Assembly: GCA_030220185.1 (NCBI GenBank)
Contig: JASPKZ010007250.1
Location: 4,289,501 to 4,353,500, forward strand
Source of the DNA: Diploptera punctata
Lineage: Eukaryota > Arthropoda > Insecta > Blattodea > Blaberidae
Direction: 5' to 3'
Length of the DNA: 64,000 nt
Shown here: one piece after another, positions 53,713-64,000 of the stretch
Position numbering within the stretch: the stretch's first letter is position 1
Layout of the letters: each line of letters begins with the position of its first letter
The notes under the pieces: generated by a model
What the model was told of the DNA's origin: nothing
Seen by the model: the letters and a program-made list of their open reading frames with translations, nothing else
The model's database searches: none
Program-made: the position numbers and the translations under genes

Positions 53713-54111
53713 GTAGATTATTTTTTTAATTAGAAGACTGATGTGAAATTAGAGACCTGCTCGATAAGTGTAATATATGCGTACATTAATGATATTGAAG
53801 TTTGCATGATATGCGACACAACTTCGCGTGGACGTGTGCATCCTCCATTAGGTATTAAAACTTGCGTGCATATTCAAACTAACTTCTTTTTTAAATTCAC
53901 AACAAAAGCGTTGGCTGCACTCTGCTGCAAAATTAGATTTTGCGGAATGTATTATTTCACTAATGAATTAATTAGTGATCCACAATCCAGTGAGAAGGGT
54001 TCTTCAAAATGAAATTAAACAACTTGAAGCATTGGCTTCATTATTCATCACTGGAAAGTTTCTCTTTTTGCACGTGTATATATTATCCTCAATAGCACAA
54101 ATTGTGAATTA
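53713..54111. other. Unassigned DNA
   Basis: A frame at 53743-54012 (89 codons) has no recognised motif. Confidence 0.5.
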
Positions 54112-54248
54112 TATTCCGAATGGGGAATGAAAGAAGGGCATGGAAACTTCTTGTAGAAAAACCAGAGGACAAATACCCAGTAGGTAAATCAAGAATGAGG
54201 CGGGAGAATAACATTAAACATGATTTGAGGGAAGTAGATTATACAGGG
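54112..54248 (+). pseudogene. LINE-A fragment hosting LINE-B
   Basis: Reads RMGNERRAWKLLVEKPEDKY and RMRRENNIKHDLREVDYTGD up to the LINE-B insertion; the continuation after it begins the 138-bp array. Confidence 0.8.
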
Positions 54249-54261
54249 GATATTTGAAACA

Positions 54262-54722
54262 GAATTTTAGGGTTAATAAATTCTATCTTCAAGCCACAGT
54301 TAGTCCAAAAGCATTCAAGACTGAAAGTGTATAAAACACTGGCTCTTCCAACTCTTTTGTATGATAGCGAAGTATGGACGTTGAAACAGAAGGATAAACA
54401 GAGACTTAGATCTGCTGAAATGAGATATCTTCGGAGGACTGCAGGATACACACTACTAGATCACAAAAAAAAATGAAGACACCTTAGAAGAATTACACAT
54501 AGGATCTTTAGAAAACAAAATTTCTGATTATAAGTCAAGATGGATGCAACATGTTCATCGAATGGAAGATCACAGAATACCCAAACAAATGTTAAGATAT
54601 CAACCTGCAGGAAGAAGAAGACCAGGACGTCCACTCAAAAGACTTTTGGATGGTGTTTCTCTTGAGGCCGAAACAGGTCAACAAATGGCCTAAATTCGTG
54701 AATGTACTATGATGAAGATGAT
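54262..54722 (+). mobile_element. LINE-B copy with 13-bp target duplication
   Basis: GATATTTGAAACA at 54249-54261 recurs at 54723-54735. Same coding segment and end as 48077-48687 (SEVWTLKQKDKQRLRSAEMR, GRRRPGRPLKRLLDGVSLEA). A stop lies after LDHKK in both copies. Confidence 0.9.
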
Positions 54723-54735
54723 GATATTTGAAACA

Positions 54736-56965
54736 TTAGTTTATTATTATATGGAAACTCCTTGTAGAAAACCAGCGGGAAGGTATCCAATAGGTATACC
54801 AAGAATGAGGTGGGAGAATAACATTAAACATGATTTGAGGGGAGTAGATTAAACAGGGGATGATTTGAAACATTAGTTTAGTATTATATGGAAACTCCTT
54901 GCAGGAAAACCAGAGGGAAGGTACCCAGTAGATAGATCAAGAATGAGGTGGGAGAATAATATTAAACATGATTTGAAGGGAGTAGATTAAATAGGGGATG
55001 ATTTAAAACATTAGTTTAGTATTATATGGAAACTCCTTGCAGGAAAACCAGAGGGAAGGTACCCAGTAGATAGACCAAGAATGAGGTGGGAGAATAATAT
55101 TAAACATGATTTGAAGGGAGTAGATTAAATAGGGGATGATTTGAAACATTAGTTTAGTATTATGTGGAAACTCCTTGCAGGAAAACCAGAGGGAAGGTAC
55201 CCAGTAGATAGACCAAGAATGAGGTGGGAGAATAATATTAAACATGATTTTAAGGGAGTAGATTAAATAGGGGATGATTTGAAACATTAGTTTAGTATTA
55301 TATGGAAACTCCTTGCAGGAAACCCAGAGGGAAGGTACCCAGTAGATAGACCAAGAATGAGGTGGGAGAATAACATTAAACATGATTTGAAGGGAGTAGA
55401 TTAAATAGGGGATGATTTGAAACATTAGTTTAGTATTATATGGAAACTCCTTGCAGGAAACCCAGAGGGAAGGTACCCAGTAGATAGACCAAGAATGAGG
55501 TGGGAGAATAACATTAAACATGATTTGAGGGGAGTAGATTAAACAGGGGATGATTTGAAACATTAGTTTAGTATTATATGGAAACTCCTTGCAGGAAACC
55601 CAGAGGGAAGGTACCCAGTAGATAGACCAAGAATGAGGTGGGAGAATAATATTAAACATGATTTTAAGGGAGTAGATTAAATAGGGGATGATTTGAAACA
55701 TTAGTTTAGTATTATATGGAAACTGCTTGCAGGAAAACCAGAGGGAAGGTACCCAGTAGATAGACCAAGAATGAGGTGGGAGAATAACATTAAACATGAT
55801 TTGAGGGGAGTAGATTAAACAGGGGATGATTTGAAACATTAGTTTAGTATTATATGGAAACTCCTTGCAGGAAACCCAGAGGGAAGGTACCCAGTAGATA
55901 GACCAAGAATGAGGTGGGAGAATAATATTAAACATGATTTTAAGGGAGTAGATTAAATAGGGGATGATTTGAAACATTAGTTTAGTATTATATGGAAACT
56001 GCTTGCAGGAAAACCAGAGGGAAGGTACCCAGTAGATAGACCAAGAATGAGGTGGGAGAATAACATTAAACATGATTTGAGGGGAGTAGATTAAACAGGG
56101 GATGATTTGAAACATTAGTTTAGTATTATATGGAAACTCCTTGCAGGAAACCCAGAGGGAAGGTACCCAGTAGATAGACCAAGAATGAGGTGGGAGAATA
56201 ATATTAAACATGATTTTAAGGGAGTAGATTAAATAGGGGATGATTTGAAACATTAGTTTAGTATTATATGGAAACTCCTTGCAGGAAAACCAGAGGGAAG
56301 GTACCCAGTAGATAGACCAAGAATGAGGTGGGAGAATAACATTAAACATGATTTGAGGGGAGTAGATTAAACAGGGGATGATTTGAAACATTAGTTTAGT
56401 ATTATATGGAAACTCCTTGCAGGAAACCCAGAGGGAAGGTACCCAGTAGATAGACCAAGAATGAGGTGGGAGAATAACATTAAACATGATTTGAGGGGAG
56501 TAGTAGTAAACAGGGGATGATTTGAAACATTAGATTTAGTATTATATGGCAAACTCCTTGCAGGAAACCCAGAGCGGAAGGTACCCAGTAGATAGACCAA
56601 GAATGACCCGGCTCTGGGTGGGCAGCCCAGAACATTAAACATGATTTGAAGGGAGTAGATGATTTGAAACATTAGTTCAGTATTACATGGAAACTCCTTG
56701 CAGGAAACCCAGAAGGAAGGTACCCAGTAGGTGGACCAAGAATGAGGTGGGAGAATAACATTAAACATGATTTTGAGAAAGTAGATTAAACAGGGGATGA
56801 TTTGAAATATTAGTTCAGTATTACATGGAAACTCCTTGCAGGAAACCCAGAAGGAAGGTACCCAGTAGGTGGACGAAGAATGAGGTGGGAGATTAACATA
56901 AAACATGATTTGAGGGAAGTAGATTAAACAGGGGATGACTCGAAAACATCATTAGTTCAGTATCG
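54736..56965 (+). repeat. 138-bp satellite array derived from LINE-A
   Basis: About 16 head-to-tail units. ATGGAAACTCC begins units at 54751, 54888 and then every 138 bases to 56406, after which small indels give 56546, 56687 and 56825. Each unit is the LINE-A C-terminal segment KLLAGKPEGRYPV, DRPRMRWENNIKHDL, then a stop and GDDLKH. From 55302 to 56406 two unit types alternate (TTTTAAGGGAG and TTTGAGGGGAG), a dimeric higher-order pattern. On the reverse strand 138 = 3 x 46 keeps a long frame open by chance. Confidence 0.95.
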
Positions 56966-57040
56966 AGAACGTATGTGTTCGCCATCATGAACCCATGAGT
57001 TCGATAGTTCCTGGGTTAGTTAGTTTGTTTGTTAGTTATA
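56966..57040 (+). mobile_element. LINE-A 3' terminus after the array
   Basis: CATGAACCCATGAGTTCG, then (GTTA/GTTT)n. It shows that the array grew inside a LINE-A copy. Confidence 0.8.
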
Positions 57041-57204
57041 TAACTCGTTCCATCTCAGTTGAAACATGACCTTGGATGCGCAGAAAACGAATTGCATCCC
57101 CTTTAATGCGGGTATTTACATTCATTCCCAAAATAGTGTACTGTCAATCTTAAATATATTAGTTACACTGCTGTGTTTAGTGGAACAATTGTCATATTTA
57201 CGAG

Positions 57205-57440
57205 ATCATACAATCATCTAATCCCTATCTCTTCTTTATAAATTAGTACACACAACATTGCCTAATTATTTATCACACCGCTTTTTTATAATGTCTGATA
57301 CACATAAAATAGGCACACGATCCCATCAGGCATTGTCTTCATCACACGATTACTCAAAATATTTTACAATTTAGCTTGCTAGAACATAACATTTTCTTTC
57401 ACCTACGTCAAAGACTGAAACAAACTTTAATTTGTATTAA
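57205..57440 (+). pseudogene. LINE-G related fragment
   Basis: Reads YKLVHTTLPNYLSHRFF, then MSDTHKIGTRSHQALS, parallel to YKILHTSSPNYLSRRFI and LSDTHNLDTRSHQ in LINE-G. Stops follow. Confidence 0.75.
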
Positions 57441-57458
57441 CTAGTAGCTAATACTCGG

Positions 57459-58690
57459 CGTGCGCTGCTACGCCTAAAATAATTAAATAAATGTGTTTTT
57501 ATGTTCAGTTGAATAAGTATAAGGAAAAATAATTATAAATGTATATTTTTTTAGAAACCCGTGCTGATTACCCGGCGTTTCCCGGGAATCTACTCATCTC
57601 GATCTTCTTGACATAAATGAGCTTGAAATACGAAAATGAATGGTTGTATGTGAATTAAATAAATAAAAGGTAAAGGTAAAGTGATCCCACTGCAGGCCTC
57701 AGGAGGCCCTTGGGGTAGTAGGATGTTAAGGCTCCCACTTTTTCTGGACAATCGGCACTTGATGTCAGCCGGGTTGTCAGCCCTGCATGACGGCCGCCTT
57801 TAACCCCCAGAGCAAGTGTCTGGTCTCATTTCCGTTAGAGGCTGAGTCGACCACAGGTCCATAGTGCCGCCAGAAGGTTTGGGTCAGTTTAAAAATCCTG
57901 ACCCCACCGGGACTCGAACCCTCGACCTTCGACTTGTAGCGCAGTGCCTTAACCACTACGCTATGGCGTGAGGAGGTAAAATTTATATCGTAATTATTTT
58001 TAGATACCCGGTGCTGTTTACCCGGCGTTGTCCAGGAATCTACTCAACCCGATCTTCTTGGCATAAATGAGCTGAAAGACAAAAATTAATATACTTCTTA
58101 TGATTAGTTAAATAAGTAAAATGAAAAATAATTATAAATGTAACCGTGATTATTTTAAGATTCCCGTGCTGATTACCTGGTGTTGCTAGGGAATCTCCTT
58201 ATCTCGATCTTCTTGGCATAAATGATCTAAAAGACAAAATTCGTTATTGTGAGTTATCCGTAAAATAATACCCGCCATGTGCTGCTATGCTTGCACAGGA
58301 ATCTACGTACTTGTCTCGATCTTCTTGGCATCAATGAAAGACAAAAATGGTTATTGTGAGTTATCTGTAAGAGGTAAACACATTCTGTCGCGGACTTTTT
58401 TGTAGAGCTTTTTAAGATATTCAATTCTGTTAATTTTGTGTATTTGTTATGGTTTAGGCAGCGTAAGCCATTTAAGCGTCCAAAGAGCTACTTTTTCCAC
58501 GTTTTCCACTACAAAGGGTGATTTTGAAGGGTGTAGGAGTTGAGTATCACAACTCTCTTACAGCCTCTGTTCATTCCGGGAATCTTCCGAACATTTTGCA
58601 AAAAGCCCCACCACAATCGGATCAACGGTATGGCCGCGCATAAAGTACGAACAAACAAACAAACAAGCATTAATTTTTATATATTAGATT
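57459..58690 (+). repeat. Diverged tandem repeat with CCCGTGCTG units, split by SINE-3
   Basis: Units of about 105-155 bases start at about 57555, 58010, 58165 and 58270. Each carries (C)CCGTGCTGNTTACC, GGGAATCTACTC, CTCGATCTTCTTGGCATAAA and GAAAGACAAAAAT. The right side (58440-58690) has a non-repeated part ending CGAACAAACAAACAAAC and TATATATTAGAT. It is probably an unclassified transposon with internal tandem units. Confidence 0.7.
57668..57972 (-). mobile_element. SINE-3
   Basis: Reverse orientation, head at 57972. GGTAAA at its left flank recurs at 57975-57980. Box B GGGTTCGAGTCCC is intact. Confidence 0.88.
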
Positions 58691-59164
58691 TGACGAAACA
58701 TCTCCCTAAGGATATTGTTTTACAATTAATAATTTGTTATACATTCATTTAATGAAAAATACAGGTATTCTTAAGATATATCAATACTAGTGGTCGCCCA
58801 GCGGTCGAAATTCCACCATAATTAATTACATTTTTAAGTTTGTCACAAATACCTCAGGAGCCCTCATCTAGGGGATATGTGGATGGCGACCACAAGGTGC
58901 CGAAGCTGAGCAAAACATTTCTTCCACTTACCTGTGTTTTGCACTCTTTAACTTTACTATCTAACCTCTCTTGGTTAACTCTTGTTTTTTTCGACCCCGA
59001 CGCTATCCGAGGGCTAGGGAGTCTTTCCTTTCTACCATTTCTTCTTTCATTTATTTTATTTTCTTCTCCAGTAAAGCCTGACCAGAGGCTATAAGATGGC
59101 AGCCCCATCACTGGTCTTGCCTTCCTTTGGCCAGCAACCAATCGAAGGGACTATTATTATGCTT

Positions 59165-59850
59165 TGCCTTGTACAAAAAAGAAACCAGATTATGTTTATA
59201 TAACACTTTGGCTAGACCAGTGTTGGCCTATGGTAGTGAAGCATGGACACTAAAAAGACAATATGAAAGCAGAATAACGGCTTGTGAAATGAGATTCATG
59301 CGCAGAACAGCGGGTTACACCAGGTGGGATCGGAAAAAAAAAGTAAAGTGATCCCACAACAGACCCGGAGGCCCTTGGGGTAGTAGGAGGTTAAGGCTCC
59401 CACTTTTTCTAGACAATCGGCACTTTATGTCAGCCGGGTTGTCAGCCCTGCGTGACGGCCGCCTTTACCCCCAGAACAAGCATCTGGTACTCATTTCCGT
59501 TAGAGGCTGAGTCGACCCCAGGGCCATTGTGCCGCCAGAGGGTTTGGGTCAGTTTAAAAATCCTGACCCCAACGGGACTTGAACCTGCGACCCTCCGGCT
59601 TGTAGCTCAGTGCCTTAACCACTACGCTACGCCGTGCCCCTGGGATCGGAAAAGGAACACCGATATCTTAAAAGAATTGAAGACTACGCAAATTTTTGGA
59701 ATATATTAAACAGTACCAACTAAATTGGAAACACCATCTTGAAAGAATGAGTTCAAATCGGATCCCCAAAGCTGTTTATAATTATATACCAAGAGGACGA
59801 AGATCACTGGGCCATCCTATGAAACGCTGGAGGGAAAATTTTCTATAGGA
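59165..59850 (+). pseudogene. Family-B parent LINE, reverse transcriptase C-terminus, split by SINE-3
   Basis: The first part reads LYKKETRLCLYNTLARPVLA, YGSEAWTLKRQYESRITACE, MRFMRRTAGYTRWDRK. After SINE-3 the second part reads WDRKRNTDILKELKTTQIFG, then NWKHHLERMSSNRIPKAVYN, YIPRGRRSLGHPMKRWRENF and a stop. This is a LINE-H-like C-terminal half with the usual YGSEAW and basic tail. The polymerase core is gone. Confidence 0.85.
59338..59640 (-). mobile_element. SINE-3 inside Family-B, exact target duplication
   Basis: TGGGATCGGAAAA at 59325-59337 recurs at 59641-59653 and lies within the WDRK codons. The SINE has head at 59640 and its A-rich 3' end at 59338. This sets both SINE-3 ends to the base. 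Confidence 0.95.
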
Positions 59851-59910
59851 TCGTACAGGCCTTGGCCTAATACTTGGAAGGAAGAAAAAGAAAGAATTTT
59901 GTCACAAATA

Positions 59911-60562
59911 TGTCATTATGCATTCATTTTCGATTTATTTTAAAAATACAAACGATAGGAAATATGTGGTTATAGCTTGGCTTAGCCATATTTAAAAAAC
60001 AGTAACCCGTCATATGACGTTTGTATACTATTTATACCATTTAAATTTGGATTTTGCCTATTATTATGTGTAGGCCTACAGGAATATATACCCCTTCCTC
60101 TTTGTCTCCCACTCCAACCCGTCAATGTTCTATGTCGAAACATAATGGAATATGTAAATTTAAAAAAAAATTAATGAAATTACTGAAACAATGATTAGAC
60201 AGGGTTCAATTGATATTTAAATAATAAAATGTACTCACTTTTTTAAAATAATTAATAATAAATCACTAATAATAAATACGCGAGAGTAAGTAAGTCAATT
60301 TACATTGCTGCTGCACAATTTTCATTTTACAACAATTCACTTTCAGTATGAACGTAAACAAATGAATGAGTGCACATAAATTCCTTAGAGACAACGTATT
60401 TTATTTTGTTTAATTTAATTTATTTGTAACACATATACATAAATTTTATTTTTCTGCACTACTTCTCTATATGAACTTTAATTATGCTAAATATCACACT
60501 TCTCCGTGCGCGCAATCTGCTTAAAAAATGGGTACAAAGTTTTTCCTTCACGTTTTAATATA
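59911..60562. other. Unassigned AT-rich DNA
   Basis: Nothing recognised. Confidence 0.5.
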
Positions 60563-60564
60563 TA

Positions 60565-61211
60565 AAGGGCTTCCAATATAAAACCGGACCGGCCTTACGG
60601 AGTTTCACCCGGCACGCAGTGCTGTCTCTTCCTCCCGCAATTCACCCTGCCTGCCACCCGTCCTTGAACTGTTTCTTACCTTATAGAAAATGCTGGGATC
60701 ACCTTGGTTTAGACAATGAACACGTGTACACTTGTAAGGTTTGAGTTTTAACAATTTTGTTGCTGTATGTGCAGAAGATACTGAAATCCCAACTTGTTGT
60801 GCTAATTTCGGTAATGATTTTTGTGGTAAACGTTCCAAATTTTCGCCAATTTCGTCTAATTTTTCTTCGGTGAGAACCGTACGCCTTCGCGTGTGTTTCT
60901 TATTTTGTACTGAACCAGTGGTCTCAAATTTAGTCACAAGATCGTGGATTGTCGATCTGGAAGGAGGTAATTGTCCAGGGAAGTTCCGAATAAATTCCTC
61001 GCGAACGAGACGAGCTGATTCGTATTTATAATAACATTTACACACATAAATGCGCTGCTCTAATGTCAGCTGACGTCTCATCTTGTCGAACGATAGTAAA
61101 CTGACTAGTTCAAGGACGAGCGGCTGCCAGAGTGAAATGCGGACGAGGAGAGAGCGCTGCCTGACGGGTGAAACCCCGTGAGGCCGGTCCGTGTTTACAT
61201 TGGAAGCCCTT
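60565..61211 (-). mobile_element. mariner/Tc1-like element, catalytic part deleted
   Basis: Long terminal inverted repeats of about 70 bases: AAGGGCTTCCAATATAAAAC at the left, AAGGGCTTCCAATGTAAACA reversed at the right. TA flanks (60563-60564 and 61212-61213). It encodes only the DNA-binding half of a transposase (next entry). Confidence 0.88.
60605..61081 (-). pseudogene. Transposase DNA-binding domains only, 158 codons
   Basis: Reads MRRQLTLEQRIYVCKCYYKY, LVREEFIRNFPGQLPPSRST, IHDLVTKFETTGSVQNKK, VLTEEKLDEIGENLE, KSLPKLAQQVGISVSSAHTA and TKLLKLKPYK. That is two helix-turn-helix units with the usual linker. The DDE catalytic domain is absent; the last 25 or so residues are read-through into the terminal repeat. 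The frame is open from a plausible start. Whether it is expressed is unknown. Confidence 0.82.
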
Positions 61212-61285
61212 TATATTTCTATCTAAATCTAATTACTTTCTCTGTTTTTTATGTATAGTAGATTGGAGATGTTCTTCCTTTGTGT

Positions 61286-61739
61286 GTATATTCTTTTTTG
61301 CGCGATAGTGCGTTTTGTCGTACTTACCAGCAACAATGGCGATCAATACTGAAATTTCAACTTCCTACATTTCTGGGTTGCCAACCTAAATAACTATAAT
61401 GTAATATTACATTTACACCCATGTACGGGAAGTAAAACCAGTGCCCTCTATGTATACTACGTACAATGTATATACAGAAAACATCCAAAAGGTAGTGTTA
61501 ATATGCATTATACGAAACAAATCATTGCGTCTTAAATGAACTGAACTTTATTTGAAACAATATAAAACAATAAATACGTACTTGCGGTCATGTTATCAAT
61601 AATTGTTCTCAAGGCCTCCTGTTGTTTCAACTAAAAAATATTTCCACACTGTTAACGTTAGTCAATTATTTATAATGAACGAAAATATTTTACTATTCTT
61701 TATTATTTTGGATACACCATCGCGCAAAAAATAATATAC
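61286..61739. mobile_element. Candidate MITE with 25-bp inverted ends
   Basis: GTATATTCTTTTTTGCGCGA continuing TAGTG at the left is mirrored by CACCATCGCGCAAAAAATAA continuing TATAC at the right (61715-61739), with 23 of 25 matching. The 450-bp interior has no frame. I could not define a target duplication outside the repeats. Confidence 0.6.
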
Positions 61740-62295
61740 AACGCATGTTTGTGAAGTTTTTTTTATAGAATCTCGAAAATTAAAAACCTCGCTATCGCTC
61801 GGTTTCTAAATATTTTTCCTCGATTCTGAAAAAACCACTTCCCAACGTTGCATCGTAATATACTATTGTTAGGTTTATTTTTAATTAGGGCTATTTCATG
61901 TGAACAGCAGGCCTGAGTACATTATTTTCAATATATATATTTCCGGTTTTAACAATGTTATACATTTTTTATTACGTTTATAATAATTCTGATTTAAGAT
62001 TTGACCTGAAAATGCAGAACGAGAATTTTAAGAATCCTTAATTTGATATCAGTAACTAACCCTCTTGATAAATATAATAAATATTCATAGGATGATATAT
62101 TTTCTAAAATTAACGACAAAATTACAATAAAATATTATGGAATTCGAGTAATGAAAATAAATGAATTTCATAAATGAAGTGGATTTTTTACAGTTAATTT
62201 AATTATCTAATTGCGCCCGGATGAGAGCTATTTGACAAAGCTCACTTATTATTTTAACTGCAGGATCGCTTTACGGGCACTAATTAAGAAACTCT
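61740..62295. other. Unassigned AT-rich DNA
   Basis: Nothing recognised. Confidence 0.5.
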
Positions 62296-62296
62296 T

Positions 62297-62342
<46 letters not shown>
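62296..62342. repeat. (CT)n microsatellite
   Basis: About 22 CT units. Confidence 0.95.
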
Positions 62343-62344
<2 letters not shown>

Positions 62345-62596
62345 GCTAAACTTACAAGAAGAGTGAACAGTTTTCTGTTAGTAATTTATTTTACAATATC
62401 TTGCCTGAATGCTGTTTTGACTTCAATCAAGGCGAGATAAATGTCATAATATCGCAACCTTAGCACCATTTAGTAAATTCCGAAAGAATGAAGCTATTAA
62501 TGTTGATATCATGAAAATGTTTTTGTACATTTTTACAAGTCTTCATTGCTCCTACTTAGGAGTCACCTAAAATCAACATGATAAAAATTATATGTA
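62343..62596. other. Unassigned DNA
   Basis: Nothing recognised. Confidence 0.5.
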
Positions 62597-62934
62597 TCCA
62601 TCCATAGTAATTCTGCCCCAGGGGCAGGTCTTTCTTTCTCTGCAATCATATCAATTTGTTGCTATGCCTTGCAGTTTTACTAGGGAATTGTAGGTGTGTT
62701 AGCTTCCCGTTGCTTTCCACACCGGTAGAGGATGATGTGATGATAAGGACGATGATGCTGATGACGACCATATGATTTCGGGGACCGTTTGGGTTTTAAC
62801 GTTTTTCTGACATTTGTCTTACAGGTGAGGAAAAACCCCGATAAAAACCTCACCCAGAAAAACTGTTCAGACCGGGAATCGAATCCGGGCCCGCTGCTTG
62901 TCAAGGAAGCACACTACCTCGAGACCACAGCGGT

Positions 62935-62936
<2 letters not shown>
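62597..62936 (-). mobile_element. SINE-1Y
   Basis: Reverse orientation. Head at 62936 with box B GGATTCGATTCCC. Half Y ends at 62597 with ATCCATCCATAGTAATTC. Its 5' end abuts (TA)n. Confidence 0.9.

Positions 62937-62978
<42 letters not shown>
62937..62978. repeat. (TA)n microsatellite
   Basis: About 20 TA units. Confidence 0.95.
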
Positions 62979-62980
<2 letters not shown>

Positions 62981-63004
62981 TTATCTTAAGGCACGAAAGT
63001 TTTG

Positions 63005-63660
63005 GCCTACTCAACAATCCTCCTCTATGCCAATCTGTCTCTTGCCATATTCAAATTTGTCACTTTCATTTCCTTTAGATCGTTCATTGTGTCATCCTCT
63101 CATCTGATCTTCGATCTGCCAACAAGCTCTGCCTCCTATAGGTTTCCATATGTAGAGTTCTATGACCAGTCTCTGATCAAATCTCGAAGCCAACTAATTC
63201 TGAGAGATCTTATATGGCTTTACTATATTCTGATTTTTTATTAATTTGTTTAGTTCGTCATTTGTTTTGATTTTCCAACAGTTATCAGTTCCTCTATTTG
63301 GTCCAAATATTCTTCTTAAAATGTTTCTTTAAAAATTAGTAATTTCTGTTTTATTGTTTCTTTTAGGACCCACGTTTCACAAGCATATGTATCTACTGGT
63401 CTAATGAGTGTTTTGTATAACCTTATTTTTGCAGTTTTTGATATTAATTTGCTTTTAAATAAGGTTCTATTTGCAAAAGAAGCTTTATTCCCATTTACCA
63501 ATCTTTCCTTAATTTCCTCTGTTAATGCATTTGTCCATTTACTTTGGTACCTAAGTATTTAAATTATTCTATGGTGTTAATTTCCATGTCATCAATTTGT
63601 AGATTTTCCGATTTTCTGTTGTGATTACTATATTTTGAATATTTTGTTTTCTCTTGGATT
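63005..63660 (-). pseudogene. LINE relic (LINE-M)
   Basis: Broken reverse frames read LQIDDMEINTIE, FKYLGTKVNGQ, CETWVLKETIKQKL-like and NILRRIFGPNRGTDNCW. FKYLG and CETW are the post-catalytic motifs of RTE-like enzymes. Many stops; basic tail IWKPIGGRACWQI-like is very degraded. Confidence 0.65.
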
Positions 63661-63669
63661 ACACAAATG

Positions 63670-63675
<6 letters not shown>

Positions 63676-63708
<33 letters not shown>
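63676..63708. repeat. (TA)n microsatellite
   Basis: About 17 TA units at the 3' edge of SINE-1Y. Confidence 0.95.
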
Positions 63709-63711
<3 letters not shown>

Positions 63712-63929
63712 ATCCATAGTAATTCTGCCCGAAGGCAGGTACTTCACTGCAACCATAGCATTTTCATGCTATGCTTGCAGATTTACTAGGGAATTGTAGG
63801 TGTGGTAGCTTCCCGTTGTTTTCCACACCGGTGAAGGATGATGATAATATGATGATGGCCATATGATTTCGGGGACCGTTTGGGCCTTAAAGTTTTCCTG
63901 ACATTTGTCTTACAGGTGATGCGGTGGAT
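63709..63929 (-). mobile_element. SINE-1Y with head deleted
   Basis: Half Y and part of the body are intact. The sequence then jumps from TTACAGGTGA straight to GCGGTGGA, the first bases of the element. The tRNA promoter boxes are thus precisely missing, while both ends are kept. Confidence 0.85.
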
Positions 63930-64000
63930 ATATATATATAGGGGCCTATATACGAGGCAGAGGATTTGACAGCAAACATTGCCCATATTTATGAGCAAAC

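Larger units (their letters stand above)
58852..59897 (+). mobile_element. Family-B long form with reverse transcriptase C-terminus
   Basis: TTTGTCACAAATA (58839-58851) recurs at 59898-59910. It begins CCTCAGGAGCCCTCATC as in the short form. At ACTATTATTATGCTTT it jumps to coding sequence (next entry) and ends with the same tail. So the short Family-B forms are deletion derivatives of a LINE whose 3' coding end is kept here. Confidence 0.9.

Noticed and set aside
55003..56487. A 494-codon open frame on the reverse strand with 46-residue repeats
   Set aside because: The 138-bp satellite unit is divisible by three, so a frame free of stops in one unit stays open. It is antisense to the LINE-A sequence from which the unit came.

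Overview
This window is repeat-dense nuclear DNA from a multicellular eukaryote, most likely an insect with a large genome. The evidence is the repeat complement: many non-LTR retrotransposon tails of the YGCETW and GHVxRM type common in arthropod genomes, tRNA-headed SINEs, mariner and pogo transposons, a Penelope-like element and long (TA)n, (TTA)n and (TG)n tracts. A cockroach or termite would fit, but the species cannot be fixed from sequence alone. I found no convincing single-copy host gene, rRNA gene, CRISPR array or operon. All element names below are local labels.

LINE-A (RTE-like, ends in MNLRVR, (GTTA)n tail) is the most abundant element, with more than 15 decayed pieces, and it is the landing pad for many others. 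LINE-B ends in the peptide GQQMA. LINE-G is a Jockey-superfamily element with endonuclease and reverse transcriptase remnants. LINE-H and LINE-I occur as shorter copies with clear target-site duplications (TSDs). SINE-1 has two alternative 3' halves, X and Y. SINE-2 has a different tRNA head but also carries half X. SINE-3 is a tRNA-headed family of about 305 bp. SINE-4 is a very short element made of a tRNA-like body plus a fixed tail. Hairpin-H is an unclassified repeat of about 700 bp. Family-B, Family-D, Family-5 and LINE-K look like LINE 5' ends fused directly to LINE 3' ends.

Layout. 0-13 kb: six Hairpin-H copies, one nested in another, with LINE-A, Family-B, a Penelope-like tail and SINEs. 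13.7-19.3 kb: LINE-A pieces separated by (TTA)n, then an AG-rich minisatellite broken up by retrotransposons. 19.5-22.4 kb: inverted SINE-4 units split by two LINE insertions, then a 300-bp tandem duplication of a tRNA-like unit. 22.4-28.7 kb: SINE-1 copies between microsatellites, LINE-A, LINE-H. 29-37 kb: a TTAA-flanked transposon, a palindromic element with 44-bp repeats, a 165-bp tandem repeat, a Tyr-tRNA pseudogene, a pogo/Tigger relic. 39-46 kb: a deleted mariner, then a 3-kb LINE-G inserted in LINE-A, and a Penelope-like relic with inverted arms. 46.8-52.5 kb: nested LINE-A, LINE-B and a small ribozyme-bearing insert, and a nearly full-length mariner. 54.7-57.0 kb: a 138-bp satellite made from LINE-A coding sequence. 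57-64 kb: a tandem CCCGTGC repeat, Family-B with an internal SINE-3, another deleted mariner, SINE-1Y copies.

The strongest themes for follow-up are (1) mosaic assembly of SINEs from interchangeable heads and tails, (2) LINEs that repeatedly lose their middle but keep both ends, (3) hammerhead-like motifs at several short-element loci, (4) Hairpin-H insertion at ATGATAA, and (5) a satellite derived from a retrotransposon open reading frame.
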